Positions 46,033-56,713 of a stretch of DNA of 64,000 nt are shown piece after piece; within the stretch, counting starts at the first letter, position 1, and the number at the start of each line of letters is the position of its first letter. Under the pieces are notes generated by a model. That model was not told the DNA's origin, searched no databases, and saw only the letters and a list, made by a program, of their open reading frames with translations. The DNA comes from Grammothele lineata. Its lineage: Eukaryota; Basidiomycota; Agaricomycetes; Polyporales; Polyporaceae. The stretch covers positions 229,749 to 293,748 of the forward strand of contig NDFF03000380.1 of assembly GCA_002150815.3 (NCBI GenBank), given 5' to 3'. The position numbers were made by a program, and so were the translations under genes.

Positions 46033-46114
46033 TAACGTGGCGATAATTCCGAGATTTGTCCTTTAGAAGGTATGAGATAATGGCACTCTAACAGCCCAGC
46101 CACAGTCAAGTTTT

Positions 46115-48517
46115 CTAGGGCAGGTCCCGCCCGCCTGCAGTGCGACATATCTCAGGTTCGTCAGGTATCTGCGAATATGACGAGCACGATGTCAACGCGT
46201 GTTTCAACAGAAGGTCAACGAGCGTACCGTTCCGTCCACCAAGAATCCAGCGATCAGATCCAGATTGCAATCGTTGTGCTTCAAGATTCCTACCTATTAA
46301 AGAGCATCGGGATGAGATCCGCTCAACTTCTCTTACACCTGAAGGACGGCCCAACACGTACCCCAAATCGCAAATCGGTGATAATCTTCGCGCTCGGCCA
46401 CAGCTCCTCGATATCCTGGTTCACCATGCTAAAATAGTTCGCCGGAGACGAACGCCGCAGAGTAACAAGCAAGCGCTGGTTCTGTCCTCGCCGAACACTA
46501 TCTGAGTCGGCGCCCGAGCCATGCACCTGCACGTTGGGCTCGATGTCAACACGCTCAACCGCACGTACAGGCCAAAGGGCGCAGAGATATTGCCAAGCCG
46601 GGAACGCGGTAGGTACTGTTGGGAACCACAATTAATGACATCGGAGAGAGACACGGATCACGCAGGGCGGGCTTACAGAGGAGCGGGAAATGGTCCACAG
46701 CCATGTCCTCCTCGATACGTTCCAAGCGGGTCGTGCCATCTTCCTCGTATGCATACTGCGCGTCCCCACAAATGACTGGCATCATTCCAAGACCAAGAGA
46801 GACAGAGTCATCGGAGGAAGGAGTGAGTGTCAGGAGGCGCGCCTGCTCTTGGAAGCGTTCTCCATCGTCGTTGAGTACGGCTGAGAAGTCGAGCGGTGCT
46901 CCTCCGCTGATGGCGGCGTCTGTGCGGAGTTGAGTGAAGTATTGATGATACCCCTCGTTCTGGAGCTCCACAGAGAGGTCGTGCCTATGGTGAAGGAGAG
47001 CGTGAGTATGCAACGAAGCGTAGGAGAGGAAAGAGTCACTCGCCGCCATCCCATGAGTCGTTCGCGAACATTCTATAGGGTAAGCTTCGTAAGAGCCCGA
47101 ACGAGATAATATTACGATGGGCATATCACTCACAACCATGGCCTGTGCAAGGTACCCTAAGTCGAAGTGTGGAGGTCCATCGGCGAAAGAGCACCCGAGC
47201 TTGTCTAACATGCAATCCTCAGCCATCAACGCGAACAGGTCTTGGGCCGTTTCCATCTCTCTCCACCATATCTACCCACCAATGTTCCCGTCAGCAGACA
47301 TGAAAAGAAGGAAGGGGGCTTGCCGTATGAACGCACGTGCAGAGGGTTTTCGTGAGTTAGCTCGAAGGGATGAACAGGGTCATCGAGGACAACGCTGACA
47401 ATACGCTGTAAGTGGTTCATGAGACGCGCAAAGAGCCGAGCTTGAGTATACTCACCTCTGGAAACACTATGGTCCCCATTTCAAGAGGAAGGTAACCAGT
47501 CAGCTTCACCGCGAGGAGGTACATACGCATACGCGAAACGGCTACGCACTCGCGAGCAGATGTGCACCAACGATGCTTCCTTCATGAACACCCCAGAGCC
47601 GCACAGGCGCATCTGGACCGTCGAACGCGTCCACCATCGCGACGAGGTCCCGCGCGGTCGCCGCCGCACCGACGTAGCGCGCCAGCTCCGCGTTCGCCCC
47701 ATCCTCGCGGGTGAGGCAGTGCGTAAGCGCTTGCTCGCGCGCGTGCAGAAACATGCGCGCGTCCGTTTTGTCGGGCATCCGCGTCCATCGCATGGCTGCG
47801 TCCCAGCTTGGGGCATAATCGGGGTCTGGGTAGGTGACGTTGTGGGTGTAGAAGGAGACGAGGTCGGGGAGGGTGTCGAAGCACTGGAGCTCGCCGGGGC
47901 TGTCGAAGGCGCATGAGTATGCTGATATGAGTGTGACAGAAGCGGACTTACACGGTACCACCGGGCATCCCGCGTGGTATCCACGTCACAACATCGTACG
48001 CGCCACCGAGGCGTCTTTGAAAGTCGGCGGTAACCACAGACCATTCGAGAGTCCCTGTGGGTCCAACGAGACTCTCAAGGTAATGGTGTCCTGCCCGCGC
48101 CACTGAACGTTAGCGCGTCTGTGCGAACGTGCGCGCAAATCGGCTCACCGACGTGTATGAACACGGTGCCCCTTCGTGTCGCAGGATCGTCGGCAGGGGT
48201 CCTGTGAAACTTGATATGGCCGGTCCCTGCGCTGGCGTTGTGCCAGTCCAACGGGACCCGGAAGAGCCCACATCGCAACGTGTCCCACCCAGGCGCGCAA
48301 GGGAGGATTTCGTATGTGTAAGGTGCTGGTTGTTCCGTGTTGGATGACGCAAGGCGATCCTCGAACATTGGCATCTGCCCATCCTGCCATACCGAACTGC
48401 ACGTCAGCGTTCTTTGCATGTGCGTAGTCGTTTCCAAGGACTGACCTGCCATGGTTCTTGTGCGATCACGTAAGAGGTCGTCGCAGCGGCTCCGAGAAGT
48501 CCGTAGAGGAACCGCAT
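46115..48517 (-). CDS. Divergent TAP-type alpha/beta hydrolase, probable pseudoenzyme
   Basis: Exons read: 48517-48446, 48383-48149, 48090-47952, 47899-47550, an 11-nt microexon 47466-47456, 47405-47337, then 47271 onward in several more exons to the stop at 46115. Junctions between about 47110 and 46960 are uncertain. Signal peptide MRFLYGLLGAAATTSYVIA. Family signs: GLFRVPLDW near the N-terminus, YDVVTWIPRG followed by GTVPGELQCFD, FPERIVSVVLDD, the later MPVICGDA, the C-terminal LCALWPVRAVER and the closing FLVDGTIPDEPE. The catalytic elements are eroded. The GPGGSG oxyanion loop reads GGHHYLES. The nucleophile elbow GxSxG reads GVHEG, so Ser is replaced by His. The DPVTP acid region reads RSSPANY. 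The histidine region (KHNDC) keeps a His. Likely secreted; catalysis is doubtful. Confidence 0.82.
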
Positions 48518-48963
48518 GACATCCGTGGCAGGCTGCGGTCTCCTCCGCCGTTGAGCCAGGTAGGAACTAAGGGGTTGAAACGGAGTCGTCTGGTGTTGAA
48601 GTTCAGAAGGAAGAGGCTGGACGGCTTGGTTGATGTTGATGCCCAAGTCCTTATTCGGGAATTGCCGAAGCTTAGATATGTCCGTGCCTGTCAACGAACG
48701 TCAACGAACATATATTGCCTCCCGTGAGTTCGCCAGGGCGACAATACCTCTGTCTTTCACGCACACTGAAGGACTAAACACTCACTTCCACTCAGGCGCG
48801 TCCTCTTTGGTAGAAAGAACCGCCGGAGAAGTCGAAAGCAGAGGTCAAGCATGTATTACACTACTACGTACGTCTACAAATATTGCGTTTCGTCAGCCCA
48901 CCACGGACCTCATGACTCAAAATGAGCCAAACCCCACAGCAAGGTAGCGATTCCGTCACGGCC
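48518..48963. other. Short intergenic region
   Basis: Between the hydrolase start and the ArgRS stop, both on the minus strand. No gene; it should hold the hydrolase promoter and the ArgRS 3' UTR. Confidence 0.5.
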
Positions 48964-51491
48964 TCACATCCGCTCGAGCGGCTTGACGCTAAGCAGACGG
49001 AGCGCAGCCCCGAGCACGTCCCGCGCAGAGAGGTAAAGCGCCATACGCGCACGCGCCTTATCCTTGTCCGCTTCGCCCTTGACGATGACGGCCTCCCACG
49101 CGCTCGAGATGGCATGCGCGAGGCGGAACGCGAACGTGACGATCCCGCTCGGCTCGTGCGTCTTGAGCGCGGTCTTGACGACGTCGGGGTACGACCCGAG
49201 CAGGAACGCGATCTCGCGCGCCTGCGGCTCGGTGAGCAGCTCCGTCTTGAGCTGCGCGGGCGCGGGGAGGGGGAGGAGCTCGGGGTTCTTGCGCTCGATG
49301 GAAGCGAGGCGGACATGTGCGTATTGGAGGTACGGGCCGGTGTCGCCCTCGAAGGAGAGCATGCGCTCCCAGTTGAATGTGTAGTTGTTGATCCTGAGCA
49401 GGAGACGTGTGAGCAGAGGAAGATGGGAGAGGGCGCGATATGGACGTACCGTTTCGCTGCCATGTCCTGGATCTTCACGCCAGTAATGCCGATCTCCGTC
49501 GCGGTCGTCTCGGGGTCTTCAATCGCGTTGTACTTCTCCTCGTTCTTGCGCATCTGCTCGTGCATCACTGACGCGGCTTCGCGGATAATCTGGTCGAGGA
49601 AGACGACAGTGCCCTTGCGCGTGCTCATCCCGAGTACGAGCCCATAGTTGACGTGCTCGAGGTTATGTGCCCAGTCGTAGCCCATCAGCTGCAGGATCTT
49701 GAAAAACTGCTGCAGATGAAGATCCTGCTGTGCCGCGACGACATAGATCATCTTGTCGAACTTGTACTTCTCGTACCGCTCGATCGCCGCGCCGATATCG
49801 CGAGTGAGGTAAATCGACGTGCCGTCTACGCGTGGAAACGTCAGCGAGGTCTCGCTGGAACACGCATGCACAAGCAGGACGCACCTCGCTTGCGAATGAC
49901 CGCCTTCCCGAGCTTGTACTTCTCCAGGTTGATGCGGAGCGCACCGTTATCCTCCTCGACGAGGCTCATCTCCTGCAGCTTCTCGACCGCCGTCGCCATT
50001 GTCTTCGCGCCGACCTTGCTCTCGCCCGTGTACTCGTCAAAGTGCACGTTCAGCCGCGCATACTCCTCCTCGTACTTGCGGATCGAGAGCTCCCGCCAGA
50101 CCCGCCAGTTCTTGAGCGCCTCCTCGTCCCCGTCCTCCATCCGCTTGAAGAACACGGCAGCCTGTTCGCGCACAGCAGGGTCCTTCTCCGCGTCCGCGTT
50201 GACCTTGACGTAGATCTCGAGTAGGTGCTGGATCGCGTTTTTCTCGAGCTCTTCTTGGGAGCCATACTTCTCGAAACCGACTGCGATGAGGCCGAACTGT
50301 GATAGGGTGGATCAGTAACGAACACGGTGCGAAGGGGTAAGGACGAAAAGCAGGAGTGATATAAAAGCGTTTACGAGTGGACAGTGAGGTAATATCACGA
50401 CGAAAGGAGGTTCACAAAACGGCGAAGGTGCAGATTAGCTGCACGGAGAAGTATTTGGGCAATCCTTTTGGAAGAGCAGCGATGGTAGATGGTCCCCCCC
50501 GAACATAAAGCAAAAGAATAAGTAGATCGCCGTAGTGCAGAATCTCGCGGAAAGAAGGCAGGGGAATCAATACAGATAGGTGGAAAAGACGGCATGCGGG
50601 GGGAGATTGAAGTTCGCGCCGGCAAGGCGAGTCGTATATCCGTCGAATAGGGAAGCGGACTGAGTTGGACGAGGACTCACCTGGGTTCCCCAATCACCAA
50701 GATAGTTCAGAGACGTAACCTCCCAACCGCATGCCCGGTAGAGATTCGCGAGGAACTGGCCGATGATGGTACTTCGAAGGTGACCGACGTGGAAGGACTT
50801 GGCAATGTTGGGCGAAGAATACTCAATGATGAGACGCTTGCCCTCTCCAAGCGAGTTCGCACCGTACTCGGGTTGTTTTGACTCGGTGTCATAGGTGAGA
50901 GCGTGGATTTGGTCGAGGATGAGGCGGGTGAGGGTGGCGGTTCGGCACTTGAAGTGGAGGAACGCCTTGTCGTGCGTCACAGACTCGATCCATTCGTCTG
51001 GTTGGAACTAAAACGCGTCAATTCGTGCTCGCGAAGGAAGCAAAAGGAACGCGAAGACGAGCCGAGAGCTAAAGCATCTTAACCCTAACCCTGGCAATGC
51101 AGGGTAGAGAAACATATGTCGACAGGTGAAGCGCATACACCCACCGAAGAAGAGAGGAAATGTGGAAGTTACAGAGAAACCAACCGCTCACCTTGTCAGT
51201 GACCCTTTTCGCCAACTCGTCCACCTTTCCGGGAAGGCGGAACCGCGGGATCGCGACGGTGAAGTCTTCGCCCTTCTTCCCGTAATCAACGCCTTGGTAG
51301 ACTTGCTCGATGGTGAGCGGTTCGAGCGCGTCCGCAATGACCTTCGCGATGGCGATGCGGAATGAGTCGAGGACACATCGGGTAGGATCCGTACCAGCGA
51401 CCTCAGGGAGCTTGGGGAGGTCAGCGGGGAGGGAGAAGGGGGAGGGTCCTAGTTTTGGTCGGTTGGGAGACTCCGTAGATGTTGATGCCAT
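48964..51491 (-). CDS. Arginyl-tRNA synthetase
   Basis: Five exons: 51491-51192, 51007-50681, 50296-49885, 49825-49450, 49393-48964, giving 614 residues, the normal length for a fungal ArgRS. It is a class I enzyme: the HIGH motif is HVGH (173-176) within [16 protein letters not shown]. The KMSKS loop is replaced by MSTRKGT (about 413-419), as is usual for ArgRS of this group. The C-terminal DALR anticodon-binding domain starts near [13 protein letters not shown] and ends [14 protein letters not shown]. The protein charges tRNA-Arg with arginine using ATP. No clear mitochondrial presequence is visible after the chosen ATG. Intron 1 contains a short telomere-like sequence (51079-51092). Confidence 0.96.
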
Positions 51492-53024
51492 GGTTCGTTT
51501 TGAGTATGTCTGCTTGAGTCGAAGCGTCGATATGAACGCGCTCGAAGAGCGGTATGAGACGGAAGGTGGTAGTACAGGGGAAGAGAAAAAGCGTGGAGAT
51601 GTATGTACACGGAGGAGTGGTCGTCGGAAAAGAAGGGTCGCCAGAGTGGCGAAGACTATAGAGGCTGATCCAGACTGGGAAAGACTGTCGAGTCAGGAGG
51701 ATTAATAGCAGTTATCGCGACAGACGGAGGATTGTAATCGATTGCTCTTCCTCCGAGCCTCCAATTTTCGAGCGAGTCTTCCGGCGTCTCCGGCCCGCCC
51801 GCGTCGATGACTCGCGACCGCGCCAGCAATGGGCGTCTCGAACTTGTTCGGTTTCCATCGCATCGCTCGCCGAGGCTCATTTGAGGGCGTATGGGGGTGA
51901 GGTTTCAACCAGGTCCATCATGTATCTCGCTAACTATAGTCTAGGGGCGCGGATGCGAATATAATATATCTCTCAAATTCCTAGCGACTCGTTTAATCGC
52001 CCCGTGTGTGAAGTAGGAACTTTGCGCTGGTAATGGTGAGTAGACAGTGCTCACTGCACAGGGCCCCTCGTCAAGTAAGTAGTAGTTCAAAAACCGTGTG
52101 CGAGCTGATGAACTTCTGTTTCTATGCGAGCAGATACGTTTTTACTCGTCTTCCGGACGCGGCGCGGCACATACTCGTCGTTACAAGGTAACAATTACAT
52201 CCGTTCGTAGACACTGATTGTGCACAGTCAACAAAGCTTCTATAGATGCTCGCTCCGCGTGCTCTTTTGAGAACTATGTCCTGAAAAAGTCCGAAGTTCC
52301 GGGACCCTGTGGAGCGGACGCGGCCGCTCGCGTCCTTGGGCGAAGATGGCCGACACTGCCCCTAGTGACAGTGGGTGCGAGAATCAGACGACGGACCGCA
52401 TGCGACAGCTCGCTCTCCGCTGGCCGTCCAGTAGCCTGCAACACAGCCCCGAGCGTCTTTAACCACCGCTCATCCTCACACCCTTGAAATGACTGTATTG
52501 GTGAGGATTGTGCTTCTATTATCGAATTATCATCTCATTCTCCGTGGGGAGCGCAGAATTCAAACATGATGGTCTACAATTTGTACCCAAGCATAAGTCA
52601 ATCTACGCTGCGATCCAAGGTCCAGCTTCTCCGAAGGGCGCTCTCAAGGTTTGATGAGTCCGTGGTGTAGTATCCTAAGCAACCATGACATGGCGGGCCA
52701 CCGATACAGCGTACGGCCCTCCGTACGAGCCCAGAAGAGCATTTCTGGCATACACTCCGAGACAAATTTGAACATGATGAATGTCATGATGTCGACTTCG
52801 TTCAGCGATGCTCGCCCTCAACCCAGTAGGTGCGAGGATCAGTTCTCATCTCTACACAGCGCGTGCGCTCTTGTCGGACTTCCTGTGTGAAACGACTCTC
52901 CTCAGTTCCCGAGGACCTACATATGCCCGGCCACGGTCCTCCTTGGTGAGTGCCTCCTTCGTTTTCCTTCGTTCTTCTGTTTGCCTCCCTTTTTCGTTTC
53001 ATCCCCTGTGGGGTTCCTTCCGGC
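51492..53024. other. Intergenic region holding ArgRS and first S53 promoters
   Basis: Divergent promoters: ArgRS (minus) and S53 protease 1 (plus). The right part (52342-53024) is homologous to the region upstream of S53 protease 2. No open frame resembles a protein. Confidence 0.55.
52342..53024 (+). repeat. Duplicated S53 upstream region, copy 1
   Basis: Shares blocks in order with 56291-56713: GAAGATGGCCGACACTGCC (52342-52360, exact), a GACAGCTCGCT and GGCCGTCCA block, CCTCAACCCAGT followed by GTTCTCATC and CACAGCGC, and the CT-rich leader to the ATG. It is about 260 bases longer than copy 2, so one copy gained or lost sequence, mostly around 52500-52750. Confidence 0.75.
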
Positions 53025-55201
53025 ATGTTGGCTGTTAGCTTGTTCTCTTTTTCGCTCATTTGGCTCGCGCTTGGCAGGCCTAGCGCGATGCGCTCCACCC
53101 TCATAGCTCGCTCCACCCTCGATGCGCCTCCAAGCGGCTTCAAGCAAACTGAAGCGACGTCTTCGGATCCTCAGTCGCTCCGCTTGATAATAGGATTGCC
53201 ACGAAGCAACATCACAGGTCTCCGAGACGCGCTCTTGGACGTGAGCAACCCCGATAGTCCCAACTACGGTAATTACTGGTCCCAGGAGAAGGTGCGCTCA
53301 TGTGTTCACTCTCGCATCCGAAGTTTGCGCTCATTCCATATAGATTCGGGACCACGTCTCCCCAAAGCCCGAGACGTCTCAGGCCGTCGCAGATTGGCTT
53401 GAAGAACACGGTATCACGCCTGTCTCGACGTCGGCCAGCGGCGATACCCTTACGATAGAAGTCCCTGTGGAGACGGCCAACACGCTTCTCAATGCGGACT
53501 ACCAACCCTTCGTTCACGAGGCGTCCAACACAGCAGTGCTCCGCACGCTCTCCTGGTCTCTGCCCGCCTACCTGCAAGAGCATATCTCTTTCGTTTATCC
53601 GACCACGCAGTGAGTAATGTTTCTCCGGAGTGTTCAGGTACACACACTCATGTTCGTACATTTAGTTTCATCTCTCCTCCCTCAGGCTCTTCAATGCAGA
53701 TTGTGGGGAACAGCTCCCTACCGAGCCGGAGGCGCGCGGAGTCCCACACCAGACGAGCAGCTGTCTCCGCTAGCTGCGCCGACTTCGTCAACCCGGCGTG
53801 TTTGCAGGCCTTGTACAACATTCCAACCACACCTACCAAGTCGTCTCCTCCGAACGCGCTCTTCGTCAGCGGGTTCGTGCAGCAAGTCGCTAACCAAGCG
53901 GATCTCACGGTGAGACATCTTCAGCCAACGTTTAGCTGCTGCTTCGCACTGAGAGGTGGGATGCAGACGTTCCTCGAGCTCAGACGCCCCGATCTCCAAA
54001 CTGGAAAGTTCTCCGTTCTGTCCATGGATGGTGGAAGTAACAACGGGTTAGGTACTGAAGAAGCGGTGCGTTCTCCATCTGCTCAATGACGCAACGATTC
54101 GTCTTCTGATCGATCCGCACCTTATGCGCATATAGAGTCTCGACATACAATACACCGTCGGACTCGCAACGAACGTGCCGACAACATTCCTCACCGTCGG
54201 AAACACCAACAGCGACAGCTTTGGTGGTTTCATAGACATGCTCGATCAGTTACGAACACTCGCTTCTGGGCCGCCCCTCGTCATCACGACTAGCTACGGG
54301 TTCGACGAGCCTGCGGTTGCAGCAGACACTCAGATGGCAGAGTTAGTACTTCTGTGTTCCCTTCCTACAACTAACTTGACCTCTTTGACAGACACCTCTG
54401 TGACTCCGTAGCGCAACTGGGGATGCTGCGCTCGACTGTCCTGTACTCATCTGGGGACGGCGGCGTCGGAGGCAATGAACAAGGAAATACCTGCACCAAC
54501 TTCATACCCACCTTCCCCTCTGGATGTCCCTAGTGCGTGTCCTCCACGTGTTAACGCTACTTCGCTCTCTGATTATCGCGAAATATATGGTCATTGCACG
54601 CTGCACGTCTGTCATCATCGCAGCCTCACCTCGGTCGGCGGCACGCAAGGTATCACCGAGATCGCCGCGCCCATCTCCTCCGGCGGGTTCTCAACAATCT
54701 TCCCCCAACCCAAGTACCAAGCAAAAGCCGTCGCCGCCTACCTCGCTACGCCAGGCGCCACCGCCCTCGCCGGTCGCTTCCAGCGCGGGGGGCGCGGGTT
54801 CCCGGACGTCTCTGCGCAGGCGATGAACATCGAGGTCGCTATCGGGGGCGACATCCAGCTCCTATCGGGTACGAGCGCGAGCAGCCCGATCTTCGCGAGC
54901 GTCGTCGCGCTCATCAACGATGCGCGGCTCGCGAAGGGCATGCCTCCGGTTGGGTTCTTGAACCCTATGTTGTACGCGAAGGGCGCGGCGGCGCTGAACG
55001 ACATTACGCGGGGCTCGAACCCGGGCTGTGGGACGGAGGGGTTCCCGGCGGTGAAGGGATGGGACCCGGTGAGCGAGCTTCGTGGCGCAGAGGTGGGGAT
55101 TGTACTAACGCCTTGTTTCGCTGAATGTGCAGGTGACCGGGTTGGGAACACCGGATTTTCAGAGATTACTGAAACTCTTTACAACGCCGATAACGAACTA
55201 G
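53025..55201 (+). CDS. S53 family serine peptidase (sedolisin / tripeptidyl peptidase) 1
   Basis: Eight exons: 53025-53291, 53344-53609, 53666-53909, 53967-54065, 54136-54341, 54392-54532, 54624-55068, 55133-55201, giving 578 residues, the usual size of a fungal prepro-sedolisin. A signal peptide (MLAVSLFSFSLIWLALG) is followed by an activation propeptide with ALLDVSNPDSPNYGNYWS. The catalytic Glu/Asp pair is in EEASLDIQY (Glu291, Asp295), the oxyanion Asp is in SSGDGGVGG, and the nucleophile is Ser492 in SGTSASSP. The calcium-site region near the C-terminus is GFPAVKGWDPVTGLGTPDF. The protein is secreted and should remove tripeptides from N-termini at acid pH after self-processing. All catalytic residues are intact. 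It is tandem with protease 2 and shares every intron position. Confidence 0.94.
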
Positions 55202-56290
55202 TGTTGTCGATGGAGGGCTGAACAATACTAAAACCGAAGATATGCGACATTGCGACAAATACCGAGTCAGTCTAACCATGTTGCTCCTTGTGAGACAACG
55301 TCTTCCTGTAGATGCCGAACTTGAACGGTGGTAATGTGAATAGGTTCGAAGATGAAACAGAGTCGTCAGACATACCAATCGCAAGAGACAAGAGCAGAGT
55401 CGTTCAGCGTCTGGCTAGATCACACCATCATGAGGGCATTCTCAATCTGCACCATCGTCGATGAAAGGACGAAAGCTGCCATGGCGCTGACCAACTCTGA
55501 GTGCGGCGCTCCCGGTCTGGCGCCCTTCTCCCAAAACGGGCAGGAGGCGCATCGATGACTCAGCCTGCGGCCTACAGTCGAGCGCGCCAGCGATGTGACT
55601 TCTCCTGTTGACCGTCCAATTCCCAAACCAATCTTAAAGCGTCTCCAGCCCGCTCTCTCCCCCAAATAAGCGGCGGAAGGTGTGTTAATAACTCGTGAGG
55701 AGTCTCCGCCACCCTTGTGCCAGCCACTGTATACCCGCCTCGCCTTCGCTCACTATGCTGTCGTACCGTTCGCCTCAGGATGTATCATGATGGAGGTGAG
55801 CGCCGAAGTCAGATACGTGATGATTTTCTCTCATCCTGTCCGACAGGTGCAGACACAAATGTTGATACATTTCTCAAATGATCGGAACGTTCGACGAGTT
55901 TAGGCGATTCATTTCAATTTCCTGGGGACCGGGACTTCGAGTCCCGGTGTACGAACCGTGAACGCTGAGCGAACATAGCGTTGATCGCAGTGAGTGGTAC
56001 AAGCAGCCCAGTTTCTAGTTGAACAATAGCTCAGTGTATTCAACGCATCTGCTAATGCATTTCGACTTTCATACCCTTAGATAAGTCCGTGCCGTCGTCG
56101 TGCGGATGTACTATAGGGCAGCATAGATCCGGTAACAACGACATCCGTTCGAGGATGCCAGTTTCTTACGCAGACGAATCCGTGACGACTGTCTTCGCTC
56201 TTGCTCACACGCCTTTGTGAGAACCACTGGCATGGCACGAAAAGATTGAAATCTACGAGACCGCGTGGACCTGACATGACCGCTCGAGGC

Positions 56291-56713
56291 GAAGATGGCC
56301 GACACTGCCTCCCATAACAACGGTGCTTACAAGAATCTGAAGGCCGACCACAATTGACAGCTCGCTTCCTGTCGGCCGTCCAACAGGCTTTCGCATAGTT
56401 CCGAGCGTCTCGAATCGCCGCACAGAGTGCATTTTGCCTGTGCTCCGAGATATTTTCATATATGACTAGTGTCATGATGTCGGGTTCGCTGACGCTCACC
56501 CTCAACCCAGTGCCTGCGACAGCTGGTTCTCATCCTTGCACAGCGCATGTGCACAGACTGGTCTGACTACTGACTAATAGCAACTGTCAGATATTACCCA
56601 AGGCCTATATATACCTGCCAGAGGCCCACCTCTGTAAGTTCAGCCTCCTCGTTCACCTTCATTGTTCCGCTAACCTTCCTTTTTTGCTCATTCACTACTG
56701 GGTTCTTGTCAGC
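56291..56713 (+). repeat. Duplicated S53 upstream region, copy 2
   Basis: Matches 52342-53024 in several ordered blocks, starting with an exact 19-mer at 56291-56309. A good TATA box (TATATATA, 56606-56613) is present here; at the same place in copy 1 the sequence is a weaker ACATATGC. Confidence 0.75.
56606..56613 (+). promoter_or_regulatory. TATA box of S53 protease 2
   Basis: TATATATA, 108 bases before the ATG at 56714. Confidence 0.6.

Larger units (their letters stand above)
43676..46114. other. Intergenic region with a foldback element and a gene relic
   Basis: Apart from the foldback element at 44018-44407 and the relic at 45682-46032, two minus-strand open frames (44707-45003 and 45084-45551) were read. 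They contain protein-like stretches but no family I recognise and no convincing start or splice chain. They may be further decayed coding sequence. Confidence 0.4.
55202..56713. other. Intergenic region between tandem S53 genes
   Basis: Contains the protease 1 3' UTR and the protease 2 promoter. The right part (56291-56713) is homologous to the protease 1 upstream region. No further gene seen. Confidence 0.55.
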
